Assembly: GCA_041649615.1 (NCBI GenBank)
Contig: JBAZMT010000035.1
Span: 1 to 7,330, forward strand
DNA from: JALOAR01 sp041649615
GTDB taxonomy: Bacteria; Patescibacteriota; Minisyncoccia; UBA6257; Colwellbacteraceae
Length of the DNA: 7,330 nt
Direction of reading: 5' to 3'
In this document: piece by piece, positions 6,412 through 7,330 of the stretch
Numbering within the stretch: position 1 is the first letter of the stretch
Layout: each line of letters begins with the position of its first letter
Notes under the pieces: model-generated
What the model saw: only the letters and a program-made list of their open reading frames with translations
Told to the model about the DNA's origin: nothing
Database searches by the model: none
Translations under genes and position numbers: made by a program

Positions 6412-6467
6412 TCGACCTCGGCCAGTGATCTAGGGGGGGGGTGGCGAAATCACTTGACCGAGGTCGA
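6412..6467. repeat. long imperfect inverted repeat flanking a G9 run
   Basis: Left arm TCGACCTCGGCCAGTGAT (6412-6429). Right arm 6449-6467, whose reverse complement is TCGACCTCGGTCAAGTGAT, differing by one substitution and one extra base. The 19-nt spacer contains nine consecutive G (6433-6441). The right arm overlaps the TTGACC box at 6454. Candidate uses are a divergent operator, a cruciform or hairpin at a replication origin, or a recombination site. Confidence 0.7.
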
Positions 6468-6490
6468 ACGATCGACTGACATTGTGTCGC

Positions 6491-6519
6491 CGAACTGTCC
6501 GCTTGCACTGGACAGGTCG
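6491..6519. repeat. 10-nt imperfect inverted repeat in the control region
   Basis: Arms CGAACTGTCC (6491-6500) and GGACAGGTCG (6510-6519) pair at nine of ten positions across a 9-nt loop, with a perfect 6-bp CTGTCC/GGACAG core. It lies upstream of the rightward genes and could be an operator half-site pair. Confidence 0.45.
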
Positions 6520-6534
6520 ACTAGTAGACGCGTC

Positions 6535-6672
6535 ATGCTGAGAAGAAACGCGCACCACGTACCCCCCATAAACCATGCCTGGCGGCGGTTGGCAATGCCT
6601 TCGACCATGGTGCAGGACCAGGTCCAAAAGTCGGGTGGTAGGTTCGTCGGCTATTCGTGGGGCCAAACATGA
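6535..6672 (+). CDS. possible small protein coupled to the DNA-binding gene
   Basis: 45 residues from ATG 6535 (MLRRNAHHVPPINHAW..., ending GGRFVGYSWGQT). Its TGA (6670-6672) overlaps the ATG of the next gene in an ATGA arrangement, the pattern used across this element. The frame is open further upstream, so a GTG at 6484 could also serve as start. There is no clear Shine-Dalgarno sequence, family or motif. GC at third positions is similar to the following gene. It may be a leader peptide or small regulator, or only chance. Confidence 0.35.
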   Translation: MLRRNAHHVPPINHAWRRLAMPSTMVQDQVQKSGGRFVGYSWGQT

Positions 6673-7277
6673 GCGGCCAGGGCTCTTGCTCAGAATTGGC
6701 CGGCAAAGTAGCCGCCGCACTTCTAGAGCAGGGCGCCACGAACCTAGAAGCCAAAATAGCTAGTTATGTCGCTAGCTTCGGGGACACCAACTGGCAGATT
6801 GATAAGACCCTAGCCGAGAACATCCCGAAGGACCGGTCCGGGGGTCGCTATCATCGCGAGAGCATCGGCAGGGCTCGACGCATGCTCACCCGTGCGGGTT
6901 TCCTGCATGTCAAGAGGATATTTCCGGGGCAGGTCCCCGAGGGGGCGGACTATCCGTCTGCCCATGGTACGACCTCCAAGGGCATCCGTTGGAAGGCCGT
7001 AGGGGTCACCCGCCCGCCGAAGTCAGAACGGCGCAAGGCAGCCGAGCGGGCACGAGCAGCCGAGCGCCATGAGCGCCTAGCCAAGCCCCGGCATGTGGCG
7101 CCGGGTGCTATCAATCCAGAGACTACCGGGCGGGCTCCGAGGAGCCCTAAGCCCGATGCGGAGCTGGCCCAAGTGTTGCGCGACTTCGAGTCGATTCAAC
7201 AGTCAGCCCGAGCTAGGCGGGGCACAGGCGAAGAGCAAAAGCCTGTGCCCCGCCAGGGGCCAGACCCGCCGGAGTGA
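6669..7277 (+). CDS. putative winged-helix DNA-binding protein (regulator or replication-associated)
   Basis: 202 residues from ATG 6669. The N-terminal half (about 25-112) looks like a winged helix: helix LEAKIASYVASFG, helix WQIDKTLAENI, a probable recognition helix RYHRESIGRARRMLTRAG (60-77), then a strand/wing FLHVKRIFPGQVP, and a further segment GTTSKGIRWKAVGV. Residues 113-142 are Arg/Lys-rich and helical (PPKSERRKAAERARAAERHER). The tail is Pro-rich. A GTG at 6657 would add four residues; the ATG is preferred for the ATGA overlap with the small upstream frame and has GGGG about 8 nt upstream. It is the only clearly rightward gene, divergent from the structural operon, so control of the shared promoter region or initiation of replication are natural hypotheses. 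The fold is inferred by eye. Confidence 0.7.
   Translation: MSGQGSCSELAGKVAAALLEQGATNLEAKIASYVASFGDTNWQIDKTLAENIPKDRSGGRYHRESIGRARRMLTRAGFLHVKRIFPGQVPEGADYPSAHGTTSKGIRWKAVGVTRPPKSERRKAAERARAAERHERLAKPRHVAPGAINPETTGRAPRSPKPDAELAQVLRDFESIQQSARARRGTGEEQKPVPRQGPDPPE
7216..7254. repeat. 14-bp perfect GC-rich inverted repeat inside the gene's 3' end
   Basis: Arms GGCGGGGCACAGGC (7216-7229) and GCCTGTGCCCCGCC (7241-7254) match perfectly around an 11-nt A-rich loop (7230-7240). It lies within the last 25 codons of the DNA-binding protein gene. No T run follows on either strand, so it is not a standard intrinsic terminator. It may be an origin or recombination hairpin, or an mRNA 3' stabiliser. Confidence 0.8.
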
Positions 7278-7297
7278 CGGCGTCCATGACGCTGTCA
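7275..7297 (+). terminator. hairpin overlapping the stop codon, weak terminator candidate
   Basis: TGACGGCGTC (7275-7284, starting with the TGA stop), loop CAT, GACGCTGTCA (7288-7297): a 10-bp stem with one mismatched position (G-U in RNA). There is no U tract after it, so termination is uncertain; it could instead be a protein-binding palindrome. The remaining bases to 7330 show no gene or other signal. Confidence 0.35.
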
Positions 7298-7330
7298 AGT
7301 GCGCACGAAGCCCCCGGCGTCGAATGCGCA

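Larger units (their letters stand above)
6323..6534. promoter_or_regulatory. divergent intergenic control region
   Basis: Between the leftward operon and the rightward genes, no convincing coding sequence is seen. It contains a perfect -35-like TTGACA facing left, a TTGACC facing right (6454-6459), and several inverted repeats listed separately. No strong -10 box is evident for either direction, which is common in GC-rich hosts. It is best read as a shared promoter/operator region, and possibly an origin. Confidence 0.5.

Overview
High-GC window (roughly 60-65% by eye). Nearly all of it is one tightly packed leftward (minus-strand) gene cluster, running from about 6322 to the left edge. A divergent intergenic region follows, and then a rightward gene for a putative winged-helix DNA-binding protein (6669-7277). 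Genes in the leftward run are joined by GTGA, TGATG and ATGA overlaps, by 2-nt gaps, or by short gaps with good Shine-Dalgarno sequences, so it reads as a single operon. The close packing, absence of housekeeping genes and type of products suggest a small bacteriophage or provirus. The base composition and protein style would suit a high-GC Gram-negative host such as a myxobacterium, but that is inference.

Leftward operon in order of transcription: (1) a 149-aa basic, membrane-spanning protein; (2) a 222-aa protein with an acidic DLDGD-repeat head, a basic linker and a beta-rich body, likely a capsid-type structural protein; (3) a 337-aa protein with a transglutaminase-like Cys-His-Asp motif set and a cationic, amphipathic C-terminus; (4) a 173- or 195-aa beta-rich protein whose upstream in-frame extension encodes a near-perfect lipoprotein signal; (5) a 227-aa protein with a predicted coiled coil; (6) a 176-aa membrane-anchored protein with a Pro/Ala/Thr linker; (7) a 217-aa membrane-anchored lytic transglycosylase; (8) a 322-aa beta-helix-like, possibly receptor-binding, protein; (9) a 98-aa protein ending in a poly-aspartate tail encoded by a trinucleotide repeat; (10) a 121-aa protein with a C-terminal membrane segment; and possibly (11) the first codons of another gene at the left edge.

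No terminase, portal, tail tube, tail sheath or baseplate gene is recognisable. Many products carry membrane segments, and beta-rich structural candidates sit beside a cell-wall hydrolase and a putative spike. This fits a tailless icosahedral phage, possibly membrane-containing (the style of PM2 or FLiP), better than a tailed phage. That is inference from gene content: no capsid fold can be proven from sequence by eye, and no replication gene is recognised in the window.

The divergent region (6323-6668) is rich in inverted repeats, including a long imperfect one of 18-19 nt arms flanking a G9 run and a 7-bp perfect one next to a TTGACA box. It probably holds the promoters and operators for both directions, and the DNA-binding protein beside it is the natural candidate regulator. 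A 14-bp perfect GC-rich inverted repeat lies inside the 3' end of that gene, and a second hairpin overlaps its stop codon.
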